Shown: positions 1-13,398, counted from the stretch's first letter. The stretch is 64,000 nucleotides of DNA from Eublepharis macularius (GCF_028583425.1 NC_072799.1:89886217-89950216); one strand, 5' to 3'. The notes: a model not told the origin generated them from the letters alone. A program made the numbers and translations.

Positions 1-1651
1 TTATCTCCCTTTGTATGAAGATCTCCCTTAATGCAACACTACCGCCACCCATGTCTTTTGCTAAAGAAGTCATATGTTGCTATTCTCCTTAACAATGGGA
101 ATCCTTAGTTCTGTATTTCTTGTGTGATTTCACATGCAGCAAATGCACATCTAGCAAGCACACTTTTAGACCTTTGAGCAAGTAAAGAGTTAACATGGTA
201 ATAGCAGTGCATATGACAGGCCCTATTAGAAGAATGGGTGAAGAAAACCAGTATCTGCACCCTTCTAACTTTTTCGTGGAAACTGGTATCCTGTGGTGCT
301 TCAAACAATCACAGTTAGGTATTTAATTAGGTGAAAAACCAATGTTAAATACAGGTCACAAAATTTGCAAATTGCAATAGCACTCCCAGACCCTAGAGAA
401 AAATGTTATAGCACATTAAAAATTTTTCTATAGCTTTTGTGGTTTACAGAATTGTTAATAAGTTTACTGGGGTGAATGAATTTCTGCTTTGAGATCTTAA
501 ACTGTGATTACAATCAACTAAATAAATTAAGTAAATGTTAACATAAAATCACTGGGAAAGAGAACATTTTCCTTATTTTATCAGTAGCAGGTAGCAATCT
601 ATTCGTTATATTTAAAATTTTACAGGCTGCTTATTTCTTCAGAGTCCAAACATCTGCTCTTCCCAGCTAGCCACTATGTTTGGTGGTTGAAGTAATAAGA
701 GCACTTGCATTGGTCTGTATAAATAGCATATCCAATTTGCTGTGTAAGAATATAAGATATAAAATGTAATTACTCCAGGCTGCTGGAACTGCTTGTGACA
801 GTATCAGCTTCTGTATGTAGGCTGACTTTTGTGTAGCTGGCACAAAGGTTCATGTATGAAAGCTTTCAAAGACCTTGTACCCTGAAAGCCTGTATTTTTA
901 AAAACAATTTTCTCTCAAAACACTCTTTGCAAAATCTTAGAATAGTTTCTTACCATGCTGAGTATACAACTGCATTCGTGCAGTGGAAAAGAACCTCTGC
1001 CATACAGGAGCATCAAGCAAGGGATTTTTATAGGGTGGGGAAAGGTGTGGAAAAGTGAGTGAGGCTGCCCACGCTCACTAACACAGCACATTGGTGGGAG
1101 TTGCCCTGTCCATCTAACATTAATACACAGTTGTGTAACCAAAAAAGTATATAAGGTGGACGGTGGTGGGATAGTGGAGTGGAAATGTCTGTCAGCTTCT
1201 AACACAGAAAACCGTACAGCTAAAGTTTCCTTTTGTACAACATGCAGGGCATGTGTTGTGTTAATAAAAACAAACATTAAGTATCTAGAAGGGGGGGGAG
1301 AAATCATGGATGAAAGAGGGCAATTGATAGACTGTGTATTCCATGGTCAATGGTCTCTCCCCCACGCCCCAGATGTCCTATAATCTAAGGAGGGACATAA
1401 CCTCTTGCAGTTTAAAGGCTCCTTTAGAAGGAAAAATTGTGCTTGGAAGACACTTGCTCTGATGTATTTCCTTAATAGGCAAGCTGAGTGCCTGTGCCCG
1501 CACTTTGCTGTCAATGTACTATGAGGGCATGAGGAGAGCCCTCGGCTATCTGAGAATTCAAGGGGCTCATTCAGACCCCCTACAAGGACAGGTTCTGATT
1601 TGGGGCACTGATTTACTAATAAAGGGAATGATTGACCATTGAGAATCAATC
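1..1651. other. FRYL intron, no exon recognised
   Basis: This AT-rich stretch lies upstream of the first FRYL exon visible here. I see no splice-bounded open frame resembling FRYL and no clear repeat boundary. It is most likely intronic, inferred from the + strand FRYL exons downstream. Confidence 0.4.
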
Positions 1652-1664
1652 CTAATAGAGATGT

Positions 1665-2750
1665 CGATTTTCCGGACTGTATGGCTGTGGTCTTGGCATT
1701 GTAGTTCCTGACATTTCACCAACAGCTATGACTGGCATCTTCAGAGGTGTAGCATCGAAAGACAGAGATCTCTCAGTGTCAATGTGCAGAGGAGATGTTA
1801 GCAGGTAATTTATATCTACTCAGAAAGGTGGGTTTGGGCTGAGTCATTCTGTAAGAGTTTCCCGGGTTGTGGAATGCTAAGTGGGGGAGCTTCACTGTAT
1901 CCTGAGGAGGTTCTTTTGCATATGGATTGGTGGTTGATATGCTAATCTTATCTGCAGGGCTATTGTAAGATGTAGAGTATTTTGTTAGTCTGGTATTTTT
2001 CAGGACTTGAAACGATGCCCTATTCATTCTTAAACTCTCTTCTTTCCTGTTGAAATTGTGCTTATGCTTATGAACTTTAATAGCTTCCCTGTGCAATCTG
2101 ACAAAGTCGTTGGATATGTTGTCCAGTATTTTAGTGTCCTGGAATAAGATACTGTGTCCTGTTTGAGTTAGGCTATGTTCAGCCACTGCTGATTTTTCAG
2201 GTTGGCCAAGTCTGCAGTGTCTTTCATGTTCTTTTATTCTTGTCTGGATGCTACGCTTTGTGGTCCCGATGTAAACTTGTCCACAGCTGCAGGGTATGCG
2301 GTATACTCCTGCAGAGGTGAGGAGGTTTCTACTGTCTTTTGCTGATCATAGCATCTGTTGTATTTTTCTGGTGGGTCTGAATACTGTTTGTAGGTTGTGC
2401 TTTTTCGTAAGTTTTCCCATCTGTTCAGTTCAGTTAACCTTTATTGGCATCAGTTGGCACAATATTCACAATACAAGAAACATAGAAAAACAAAGTTACT
2501 TCTGGAGTTTTTCCATCTGATCAGTGATTCCTTTGATATATGGCAAAAACACGTTTCCTGTGCGGGACTGTTTTTCCTTAGTTGTTTGATTTATCCTTGG
2601 TTTAATCTCTCTTCTGATTTCACTCTTCTGATTGCTCTTCTGAAGATGCCAGTCACAGCTGCTGGCGAAACGTCAGGAACTACAATGCCAAGACCACGGC
2701 CATACAGCCCAGAAAACATTCTCCAGCCGTGAAAGCCTTTGACAATATAT
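1665..2750 (-). mobile_element. Penelope-like retroelement fragment with GIY-YIG domain
   Basis: The minus strand encodes a GIY-YIG endonuclease remnant (about 2320-1779): a GVYRIPCSCGQVYIG stretch, then AEHSLTQTGHSI and the HKHNFNRKEE region typical of the C-terminus of Penelope-like reverse transcriptases. Both ends carry the same terminal sequence in opposite orientation (about 1665-1760 and 2635-2745). The unit is flanked by CTAATAGAGATGT (1652-1664) and CTAATACAGATGT (2751-2763), a 13-bp duplication with one mismatch. Each terminal copy contains CTGAAGA, a short stem and GAAA. The RT domain is absent, so this is a 5'-truncated, old copy in a FRYL intron. Confidence 0.8.
2429..2506 (-). 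mobile_element. Short LINE-like 3' tail nested in the Penelope-like element
   Basis: About 78 bp interrupt the GIY-YIG region and are bracketed by near-identical repeats: GTTTTCCCATCTGTTCAG (2411-2428) and GTTTTTCCATCTGATCAG (2507-2524). On the minus strand the insert ends in a CCAATAAAGG-like tail, suggesting a severely 5'-truncated LINE or SINE. The family was not recognised. Confidence 0.45.
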
Positions 2751-2763
2751 CTAATACAGATGT

Positions 2764-3982
2764 GTCAAATTTTGGATATATGCCCAGTTCATTATGCTTG
2801 CAACTCTCTGTCTCCAATTCTACATTCTTGTGCTTAAATATCAGAACTTTCCAAATATCCTCTCATATGTACTACTTACTTAGGTCATTTTACATAGTAG
2901 TAAGGCAGGTAGAAAGAACCCTTTGTCAGTTTTCTATCATCCTTGAATTCTGCCTGGTATTTTTATCTATACATTTCCTTATGAGTTATTTTTTCTTTAA
3001 GTTTACCCGGGACATCTGACACCCTATTTAAAATGGTCTTCTATACTAATTCTTGATCTTTTTTTCCTTTTGTATTTTTTGTGACCTGCACACCTTCTTG
3101 CTTAGCATTTGGAAATTCTAGCAGTAAGTGATGGTTCTTGATTTATCAAATATTTAACCATGGCAGTATAAAAACTGGTTTCCACTTTCCTCTTGTCCAT
3201 TTGTGATATTAGCTGTGTCTCATTGTAGATGATTGTGGAAGTAGTCTGTTTCACTTGTGTATTGTTCTAACTTCTAAAATGCCAGCCCTTTTTAGATAGT
3301 AGACTCCTGTAGTTAATAGCAAGCAATTCCATTCCCATTTGCTTTGCTTTCTTACTCTAAAGCAATATTAACACCAATTTTCTGTCTGATATATTTACAT
3401 CTGAAAATATGTACAGAATTAAAACTGCAATTCTGTTGAGGAATTTATTGCTCTTAAAGTTGTGCTATACTACTATAATCAAAAACATAACATACTTTCA
3501 TAAATTTATTAACCATGGGAAGGGAACAATATATGCAGCCATTGTTTATCATTGTGGTAATGTAATCTAGAAATAAACTTATAGAAGTAATTTCTTCCCT
3601 GCTAGAGCATGTTATTTCTGAAATGTCATGAGAATCTTTGTCTCTTTCCTTTGTTGGAATTTGTTGGATTGCCCTTCATAAAAGGTACAGTTACATATAA
3701 TCTGCAAGGGCAGTACCATTTTATTTTTAATTATAAATCTGGACTTAACTGCAGCTTTCATCTGCCTTTCATCAGTTTCTTACAACATTAACTTGTAAAT
3801 CTTGTTGACATTTCCTTCTCTTCAGCAAGCAAAGAACTACTTTTTCATATTGCAAATTGTGCACTAGACAAGCTGTATTGTTTGATTATCATATACATAG
3901 TTAAGAATATGGTGTCCTTTACAATAATGTGTTTGTTACACAAATGGAGAAGAGACTAATGCATTTGTTCTTTCATTCATAG
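2764..3982. other. FRYL intron, nothing recognised
   Basis: AT-rich sequence running to the acceptor at 3981-3982. No other exon or named repeat was recognised. Confidence 0.4.
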
Positions 3983-4204
<222 letters not shown>

Positions 4205-4311
4205 TAGTGAATGTATTACCAAGGGATGGACTTAGAATTTCTAAACTTTTGAGGTTTCCTACATCCTTTGTGACGGGTCTAAGCAGAGATGTAAAATTCC
4301 TGGAATTGTTG

Positions 4312-7300
4312 TTTGAATTTTCTTTATTTAAACTATAAACTATACACCATGATATAATAAACAAACAACATAGAGAATAAGAAAAAACGCACAATTCTAA
4401 ACATGACACACTAACAATACATGTATCTATAAAATTAAGAGGAAAAGAAAAAACACTAAATTACACTACAAGTTGAGTTCCGATTTTCTCCGCAACAAGT
4501 ATATATCATTTCTAGAGTCCCACTTCTAAGTTAGTCACAAAACCCCTCTTTTTTCTATTGTTCATGTTTCTTACTCCATAAATCCAGATGTCCACAAATC
4601 CTTGTTATCCATTTCATGCAAAAAGTCTATTAATGGTTTCCATTCTGTCAAGAAGTTAACTGATGTCCTTTCTCTAATTAATGCCGTAAGTTTTGCCATT
4701 AACGCAAACTCCAAAACTTTTGTCAACCATTCCTCCACTACAGGCAACAGAAAGTCTCTGGTTTCAGCTGAAGTTTAATCTTCAGAATCTTCTGCATCGA
4801 TGATAGATATAGATTGACTTAGTTCATTTAATAAAATTGTCCCCAATGTCCGTATCTTCCAATATCTTAAACAAAAATTTCCAGTTTAAGTTGTCAAAGG
4901 CTTTCTCGGCATCTAGGAAAATCAAAGCAACTTGTCTTTCATTATGTTTTTCTCAATATTCCAGAATATCCAATACTGTTCTTACATTGTCCTTTAGATG
5001 CCTCTTAGGTAGGAATCCACTTTGGTCTTCATGAATAATGTCCCGTAGGATACTTTTGAGTCTTCCTGTCAAGATCGATCCAAACAGCCTATAGTAATTG
5101 TTTAATAGTGATATTGGCCTGTAGTTTCTTGTCAATGTGTGATCTTGTCCCTCTTTTGGAATAAGTGTTACGTTGGCCTCCTTCCATGAGTCCAGCATTT
5201 TCCCTCCCTCTGAAATAGAGTTCATCATCTTTTGTAAAGGCTGAAGAAGTTCATCCTCAAAACACTTATAGTAGCTACTTGGGAGGCCATCAAGGAGTTT
5301 TTCCCAACTTACTCTTTTTTATGGCTTCACCCACTTCTCTTACTGTTATAGGTCCATTCATAATTTGTTGTTCCATGATCTTAGGTAACTTCTGTTTATT
5401 AATATGTTTATTTTTTCCACTGACACATCACAACTCTTATACAGATTTGTATAGTACTGATAAAATGCCTTTTGTATATCTACACTGTCTGTTAATGCCT
5501 TATCCGCCTCTTGTATTTTCAATATCATTCTCTTTTCTCTCTCCTTTCTCAATTTATAAACCAACCATTTTCCTGGCTTATTTGCATATTCAAATGTTCT
5601 TTGTTTAGCATAATTCAATTTGATTTCCATTTCTCAACATTAACATCGATAGTTGTTATTGTAAGATCTTAATATGTTGCAATATATTAGTAATTCCAGG
5701 AGCTCTCTTGAGTTCTTCTTTGCTTTTTATCTCCTCCAAAATATGTTGCTTTTTCTCTTGGTTCTTTGTTCTCAGTTGAGTATTATATTGAATTAGGTAA
5801 CCTCTAATATATGCTTCATCCCACACCATTCTCATATCTGTACCTTTGATTAAGTTTAATTCAAAATATTCTTTTAGTTTATTTTTAAAGTCTTTGATAG
5901 TCCCTTCATTTTGTAATAGAGTTTCATTTAACCTCCACCTAAAGGTACCCCTTTCCCCCCTATATGTCTTGGATACTGGATTATGGTCTGAAAATGTCTT
6001 GAGTAGGACCTCTATTTTAACCACCTTGGTGGCAATGTCCCTTGATGTCAAAATCATATCTATTCTTGAGAAAGATCTATGTCTTTCTGAAAAAAAGTAT
6101 ACTCTCTTGCGTTACCATTTTTCTGTCTCCACAAATCATTGAGATCCAAATTTTCCATTAGATCAAAAAAAGCTTTAGGTAGTTTACCCTGGTTCATCTT
6201 AATATGTTTCTCAGAGCATCTATCTATCTTTGGATCGATCACTCCATTCCAATCCCCTATCAAACAATAGATTTCATATGCTAGATGTGTTAAACAATCC
6301 CCAATTTTTTTATAAAATCCAGGTTTATTCTCATTTGGAGCGTAAAGACCCACCACCAATGTTTTTGTCCCCTGTACATCAGTTTCTACTGCCACATATG
6401 TTCCATACTCATCACTCATTATCAATTTAGGCTTTAAATGTGGCTTGATGTATAAAGCAATTCTATTCTTCTTTTTGGTATCTGCTGCTATAAATTCTTC
6501 ACCCAAAATTTTATAAGTAAAAATTTTTATATCTTTTTTCCTAATATGGGTTTCTTGCAAACAAATCATATCATATTTTAGTTTCTTTAAGTAGTGAAAA
6601 ATTTTCTTCCTTTTTTGGGCTGAATTTGCTCCATTGATATTCCATGTTAAACTTAGTGCCGTGAAATTTTAAAATTTAATAAAATGGGGGAAGAAAAAAA
6701 TCCCAGCATATGGAAAAGTAAAGAGCAGAGTTAAGTATGGGCCTCCACTTCCTCCTCCTCTTTACTCTTCTCCAATTGATGCCTATATTTTTCAAAAAGG
6801 TCTCTGGCTTTATGTACTGAGTTCAGTCTAAATCTTTGCCCTTGAAATGTAAAAATCACACCTTCTGGAGTATCCCATCGAAAAGCAATATTTTTGTTTT
6901 AGCTTTTCCACCAGAAAGCTATAATCCTTGCGTTTATGCAGAAATCAGATGGGAATTTCTTTCAGAACAATAATCTGGGCACCACCAATTATTAATTTTG
7001 TGGTAGAGTGCTGTTGTAGAATTTGTGCCTTCACCTTTCTTCTTACAAAGTAGACCAGCACATCCCTTGGGAGTTTTCTCATTTTAGCAAATTTAGAGTT
7101 AATTCTATATATGATATCAATTTCCATTTGCACTGCATCCTGATCCCAGTCCAAAAACTCCACCAAAGCCACAGTCATTTTGTCTACAATGTCCTCACCA
7201 TCTTCTTATGGGATGGATCTGAACCTCAGGGCAAATTCTTTTTCTTGCATTTCCAATAGTGCCAGGCTAATTTTTTTTCAATCAGACTATCATGAGAATC

Positions 7301-7366
7301 TACTTTGTTTTGTAATGTCTCAATTTTCTCTTTAATTTGATTCACTTCTACAGAGACTTATATTCC
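4312..7366 (-). mobile_element. L1 LINE, 5'-truncated and internally deleted, antisense in FRYL intron
   Basis: On the minus strand the element shows, in order, the C-terminal domain of ORF1p (about 7178-6945, with RNSPRD-like KMRKLPRDVLVYF), the ORF2 apurinic endonuclease (6569-6060, CLQETH and LIGDWNGVID), and the RT start (5228-4953, ANVTLIPKEGQD and NYRPISLLN) running to an AEKAFDNLNW-type motif near 4880. It then jumps to the ORF2 C-terminus (about 4760-4600, WLTKVLEFALMAKL) and a 3'UTR. The RT catalytic YxDD region and much of the C-terminal half are missing. Several stops and frameshifts break ORF2. The flanks are AATTCCTGGAATTGTTG (4295-4311) and AATTCCTGGAACTGTTG (7367-7383), a 17-bp target duplication with one mismatch. 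Confidence 0.85.
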
Positions 7367-7788
7367 AATTCCTGGAACTGTTGAAGCTATAAGGGAAAAC
7401 TGGATTTCACCCACTTTTTATTTCAGAAAAAAATGAAATCTGGGAGGTGGGAGAAATAAAATATGTGCAGTATTTACTTTCTTATTAAGCCTAAACTCAT
7501 TTTACTCTTTATCTTGATGACAGATTCTTTCAGCTGTTGTCCAGGTTAAAATGATAGACATTCGTTAAGAACACGCATGCTTGCCATGAACAACAAACAT
7601 CCCTCTCTGCTTTCCTGTATATTTTCCAGTAATATACATGCATATCACACAGTTCCAGTATCCTCAGTGTTATCATTTTAAATCTTTCTGTACAAAAGAT
7701 TCCAAACATTAATTGAAAATACTTATATACACTGCCTGAACAGATTGCTTTTAGTCCGCAAACTTTAGGTTTTCTTATTTTGTTTTAG

Positions 7789-7985
7789 GTAATAAACATG
7801 TCAGAGGAACTTGCCCAGTTGGAAGCCTGCCTGAAGGAAGCAGAGACTGTTTGTGACAGTAGTATTGAAGAAATAGAAATTGCAGAAGCTTCCCATGCCA
7901 GCGCTGAGACTGCCATTCATTCTCTCATTGAAACCTTGAGGAGCAAGGAATTTATGTCTGCGATAGCACAAGTCAAAACATTCAG
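7789..7985 (+). CDS. FRYL: FRYL exon (penultimate coding exon)
   Basis: The 197-bp exon follows the acceptor TTGTTTTAG and ends at the donor AG/GTACAG. It encodes VINMSEELAQLEACLKEAE, an acidic helical segment (SSIEEIEIAEASHASAETA) and SKEFMSAIAQVKTF, the predicted coiled-coil-like C-terminal region of FRYL. The exon starts in phase 0 and leaves two bases, which join the last exon to give an Arg codon. The acidic heptad-like spacing suggests protein interaction; no catalytic motif is expected. Confidence 0.85.
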
Positions 7986-8107
7986 GTACAGTGTGACCAA
8001 ATTATATTGCTACATTATTTAAAATGCAAAGATCGTCATCTTGTATTACATGTTGTGTGCATGCATTAAGAGAGAGGCCATTCAGTGTGTGATTTCTATG
8101 TTCCCAG

Positions 8108-8363
8108 ATGCATTTGGCCCAATGATATTTTTGGCAGCTCTGAAGATGACCCAGTACAAACTCTGTTGCACATTTATTTCCGTCACCAGACCCTGGGCCA
8201 GACTGGTAGCTTCGCAATAGTGGGTTCAAAACAAGACATGTCAGAAGCCAACTCAAAACTCATGGAGCTGAACTTGGAAATCCGTGAGTCACTGCGCATG
8301 GTACATTCTTATCAACTTCTTGCAAAACACACACCGGTGGGAAGTTTGAGCACTGGATTTTGA
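8108..8363 (+). CDS. FRYL: FRYL last coding exon
   Basis: The acceptor TTCCCAG ends at 8107. The exon encodes CIWPNDIFGSSEDDPVQTLL, then HIYFRHQTLGQTGSFAIVG, and ends at VGSLSTGF followed by TGA (8361-8363). Together the three exons give about 187 residues of the FRYL C-terminus with consistent splice phases and no interruption, so the gene appears functional here. Transcription is left to right, towards ZAR1. Confidence 0.85.
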
Positions 8364-10110
8364 ACTGCTGTACCACAGAAAGGAACTGGGGTTCGATATT
8401 ATCAAACACCTTTCATGTCTGTGGAAACTGTTAAACTTTTCTTGCAAAACCCATGCTTACGAGGACCAGAAAAGGAACTTTCCTGGGAACAAGCTACATA
8501 ATTCAAAAGCAAGAGTCTGAAAACTTGAGTCATCATCCTCTTGTGTCTTACATATTAGCTGTTGGGCAGGTTGACTTTTTTTTTAAACATCAACATACAA
8601 AACTGCATTAAAGGAAAAGGGCTAAAAGTAATGCATACCAATGCATTATTTTCTTTAAAAACCAGAAATGTAAGATTTGTTGCAATAAAGGCCTCGTTAT
8701 ACTGAGACAATATAAAAAGCAGATGAAATGAGGCTAAAATTAAGCTGGTTATTTTGGCTGAAGATCTGTGTTTTTTCTCGGCTTGCCCACATGAGTGATC
8801 ATCAGATAATGCCCAATTTACACATTTCACAATGCCCCGAGGAATGTGCCATCATACTGGAGTAGGAAAGACTGCAAAATCCATTATCAATGTTGTATTT
8901 ACTATTTACTCTTTTTGTCTAGTGGTGAGTTAGGTGTGAAAGTAGGAATGAATGGCTCTTAAAATTGCATTTTGAACGTATGGATGTTTGATAAAGTCTA
9001 AGCATGCCTAAAAAAAGCACTGCAAGATTATTTTTGGGGAAAAAAATATTTTATTAGAACTAAATCCTAGCCTGTAAATGTTATGGCATTTAATAATATT
9101 TTAAACTGGAAATGTCCAGTTTTCAAATAAATAATATATCTAACTTGTTGGGAATGCTGCTCAGTTCTCTGATCAGTGCTTAGTACAAATATCGACAACA
9201 ACTAACCAAACAGTAGCTGCCTGCAGAGACTTTAAAATGTATATTAAAAGATGTATGTTGCCACTCAGCAACATAGTAGGAAAAAACTTTAACTTATTTT
9301 ATTCTGTACATATTCTAGAGCTTGTAAAGTGTAAAATCCAGTATTTTTCTCATAGAATTGTGCAATGCACTGTAAAATGAGAATAGTGCGGCGGGGGATG
9401 GGATAATGACTGTGTGTGGAGTACATGATCTGCCCTCTTGTGTTCCGTGGAGTTCAAGAGAGGTGTAAATTCATCTTCATGAGGGATTCGGGACTGTAGA
9501 AAAAGGGGATCGCCAGCTACCAAACTCAGTGATATACTTTAGAACTCGTTAAAATCTTGAGCACAAACCTGATTCTCTTACCAAAAGCATTTTATAAAAG
9601 CAGAAAGTATGAATGTAGTCTCACGATTTCTGTAACTCAAAAGAAACAAATGCTCTATGTTGTATGCATCTCTCCTACTCTCTGTGATTTAAAATAAAAT
9701 GGGGCTCTGTATTAAATGTCAGAGTGTAGAATGTAGACATGAATCTCTTAGAATGGTCTTTTTTCCCTTGGGAGGGAAATTGGACACATACACACCCCAA
9801 TATGTAATTATGCTAAAATGCATTAATTGAAGGCACTGTACATACCGTTGGACTGCTGGAAGAAGTTCTGTTATCTTTCAAAAACTCTGTTAACTAGACC
9901 TGGCACATGCATAATCACTGTATTTTTCTGACCCTGATAAAATTTTATTTTGAAGGCTCTATGGTACTGTAGATGGTATTCTTAATTATTTCATAAGCCT
10001 TTACAAAGGGATATGTAGTTTTTAGTGCTGCATTATACTTTTTCATATTTTATCAGTCTTGGGGGTGTTTTGGAGGGGAGGGCTTGGTAAAATAAAAAAA
10101 AAACCTACCT
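8364..10110 (+). other. FRYL: FRYL 3' untranslated region (probable)
   Basis: About 1.7 kb of AT-rich, repeat-poor sequence follows the FRYL stop. AATAAA hexamers occur at 9126-9131, 9693-9698 and 10091-10096; the last precedes an A-run and is my best guess for the distal end. The extent is inferred, since transcript data are not available. Confidence 0.5.
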
Positions 10111-11074
10111 GCTCTTTTGTCTATTTTCTCAGAAGGATTTGGTGTGTATGTATATAGAACGTGCATCTAAACACTTCAGTGGGGATGTCACTTACATGAT
10201 TGTGTTCACATGCTTTCTTCTAATGAATTTTGCATACATTCTAACACTAGCGTGCTTTAATATCTATGCCAAATATTTGATTATCAGCTTTCCTAGCCAT
10301 GTCTACAACACACAGTGCGGTGTTGTGTGATTTTTGTGGTAAGTTTAACTTTATATAAGGAACAACAGGAAGGGGCCTCCTCTGCAAAACAAGAGGGGAG
10401 CTGTGCTTCCAAGCTGTCTGTTGATATACGTAACAATTACAAAACAAACGACATACTTTAGGATTTGGATTGGAATGCTAGAGGTGGCACAGAGTGGCAG
10501 AACTATAGCTAATTTTGAACACTCAAAATGTGCCCAATTTTAGTAGCATCCTTGTTCTATCATAGGTGGGGAGAGCCTGTAACTCAGTGGCAAAGAACTT
10601 TCTTGGCTGACCTTAATTTTCAGATGCAGTCCTTGACATCTCCAGTTTCAAGATTTTAGATATTTCTGCAACCTTGGGGATTTTTCATGTGTCTTATCCG
10701 TTCATGCCTCCAATCTCTGATTTTAAGTATCCACAGATGAGGACCACTTAGCTATTAGTAAATAAGACAAGTGGGGGACTTGTAAGGACTTGCGGGGTGG
10801 GGGTGTCATTTCATTTCCCCTCCCCCACCATAGCCTCACCCTACCCACCTTTGTTTGCCCCCGTCTTCAACCTTCCCTAGCAGCCTGTCCCCTATGCCCT
10901 CCAGGTACATGGTTCCCAGGTGCATGGTGGCAGGCCTCAAGGATCTGTGGAGGGTATTTCACTGTTTCCTGTCCCCCTCCTCCTAGTAGCTTCCATATGC
11001 TCACCTTTCCCTATGTCCTCCTTTCATCCAAACCTTCTAAACAACTTACCTGCCCCCACCTTCATCTATATTAA
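10111..11074. other. Intergenic, nothing recognised
   Basis: Follows the presumed FRYL poly(A) site. The right half is C/T-rich. No coding or named repeat was recognised. Confidence 0.35.
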
Positions 11075-11300
11075 TTTGTTTCATTTATATATTGTCTTTC
11101 TCCACAATGAGGACCCAAAGCAGCTTACATCGTTCTCCTTGCCTCCATGTTATCCTGACAACAACCCTGAGAAGTAGGTTGGGCTGAATGTGTTTGACTG
11201 GATCGAAGTCAGCCAGTGAGCTTCCATAATGGAGTGGTGATTCGAACCTAGGTGTCCCAGACTCAGATATAAAACTCTTTAACTACTACACTGGTGGGCA
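11075..11300 (-). mobile_element. tRNA-derived SINE
   Basis: On the minus strand a tRNA-like head contains the B-box-like GGTTCGAATC (reverse complement at 11239-11248). A shared body (AACCTACTTCTCAGGGTTG-like) and an AT-rich tail near TATATAAATGAAAC follow. The same body recurs, in either orientation, at several other places in this window. Confidence 0.65.
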
Positions 11301-13129
11301 GAGGGGCTGCTTTGAACAATAGGCCTGGGGGAGTCATGCAAGTCATGTGGTATCAAGTGGCCCAGTGGTTGCTTCTGGGCCTGGCCACGACGAGTCTTCC
11401 CTAAGGACTTCAGTATCCTCAAATCAAGGCCCCTTGGCTATTAGATACTTTACAGCCACCGAACTCTGCAACATGGAATTCAGAAGAAACTGAGAAAGGG
11501 TGGCGGAAGAAGGAGAACTGGCTATAGATTATCCGTAAAGGCAGTTTGAGCCTCTGAGCATTCCCAGCATTCAGAAAGCAAAGTGGCAAAGATGTGGACA
11601 AAGGCCTGGGTGAAGCACTATTTCATCATGTTCCCATCAAACTGGTCTTCTGAAGCAGCTGCTGCCTTATTGACTATCCAATTAGAGTAAAAGTCTCCGG
11701 GTTGTAGCTCCCCTCTGATCCAAGAAAACCTCCTCCTTGATAATTTTCAGACAGAAGAAAACAATTAAAATTCTTGCTTGCAGAGGAGAGGCAAAAATAT
11801 TGTAACATCGGTTAGTGAATTTTTCTTTTCTGTGATCGTCAAAAATGTATACAAGTCTTCTCTCTGCTGCAAGTGGGGAGAAGGCCCTGCTTAAATCCCC
11901 CCCATTCTTGCACTGTACGGCTCCACCAAAAAAAAAAAAAAAACCTGGCCTCTCTCTCTGCATCTTGTCTAATTGCACTTTCTGTCCTTCAGCATTTCCC
12001 CCCAGTGCAGCTAACTGCTGCTGTCTAGGCTGCGCTGCAAGGAAACTGCAGAAATCCCTCAGTCAAATGCCATGATGTAAAGCATGTGAAAGGTGGTTCC
12101 TCCCTGCGTCCCGTGGGGTGGGGGGTGGGGATGAAGGAGCGAGGATAAATGTATGAAGATTGTCCCATTCTTACTATTTCCCATTGGGATTTTTCTCAAT
12201 ATTTTAAAAAATGTTTCCTGTTTTTCTACTGTTAATGTAGTCCAATCCAAATCAGCTTCACATACCTACTTTTGAATAAAAATCACACTTCTTTCCATGT
12301 CTCTGTTATTGCTACCTCTATACTACTTCATCAGGATAAGAGAAAGCATTTGTCTCTATTGCTCACCCCCACCCCAGCTGCAGCAGCCAACCGGCCTGCC
12401 TTCCAGTTGCCCAAGCAAAATATTTACCAATGTCCTCTGCAACTGTGTAGCCTGTGGGGAGGGGAGATAAAGTCTTTGCTTCCATTTTTCCTTCCCTCTT
12501 ATTCAGTGCGTATGTTTACTTAAGTACAAATAAAATGTGTGTGCCTGCTTAGCAGATCCAGCAGCAGAGAATGGGATAACAAACAGGACCTACAGCTTAT
12601 ATAAAATCAAGAAACTATTCCCCAACCATGCAATTATTGGCGGGAAAGTGATGTATTAAGCAAAACTCCCCCCCTATAGGCCATCAGCCAAGTTATCGGT
12701 TGAGTGCCTCTTTCCCCCGACCTGCATCTGTGAAAAGCAGACAGTGACACACCAGCAAGACTCCTGGGTGAAGGCGGCTGTAGATTACTGCCTGTCATTG
12801 TTTGAAGCAATCACATTTGATAGATTAAATAAGTTATTTGGGTTGGATTTTCATCAGTTAATGACTGCACATACAACCCTAGTTAGTGGCTAAGAACTCT
12901 TTATCAGATAGAATGGAAAGGTGGCCTGTTCACAATTCTACTCCAAAATTTGGGCAATCCACCTTCTGCTTGAATTTACTGTGGTTTTCCTTTATTGCCA
13001 AAACAAAAAAAACCCTTTTCAATTCCACTTGTGATCAACTATGTGTACATAACTGTTGGCTACTTGATGGGGATGTGCTTCCTAATGCATGTTTTAAGAA
13101 ATAACTAGGAACCATCCACTGGGAAATCA
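11301..13129. other. Intergenic, nothing recognised
   Basis: Contains simple G/T-rich and A-rich runs (for example poly-A at 11927-11943) and no convincing gene. One weak poly-purine/pyrimidine block lies near 12110-12130. Confidence 0.35.
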
Positions 13130-13398
13130 AAATTAGACAAATGGAAAAGATTTTCACTTTGGGCCACAGGCAACAACTTGAACCTGGTCCTATCCTCATA
13201 TGGCTTGGCTAATTCCTCCTTTAAAGTTCAACTAGCAGTCATTTCGGCCTACTATGACAATATAAACAGGAAATCTCTCTTTGCCCAGCCACAACGCAAG
13301 TCCTTCCTCGAGAGGTTTAGCAAACCTACATGCTCCAGTATCCAGGCTGATCCCCCAGCGGAGTCTCTCCTTGGTTCTCACTTCACTCGTGCATAAAA
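13130..13398 (+). mobile_element. DIRS-like tyrosine-recombinase retroelement, left piece (fossil)
   Basis: The plus strand carries the core-binding part of a DIRS-type tyrosine recombinase (FKVQLAVISAYYDNINRKS, then FAQPQRKSFLERF). The reading resumes at about 16466 after a 3-kb insertion. The element is old and broken. Confidence 0.6.
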
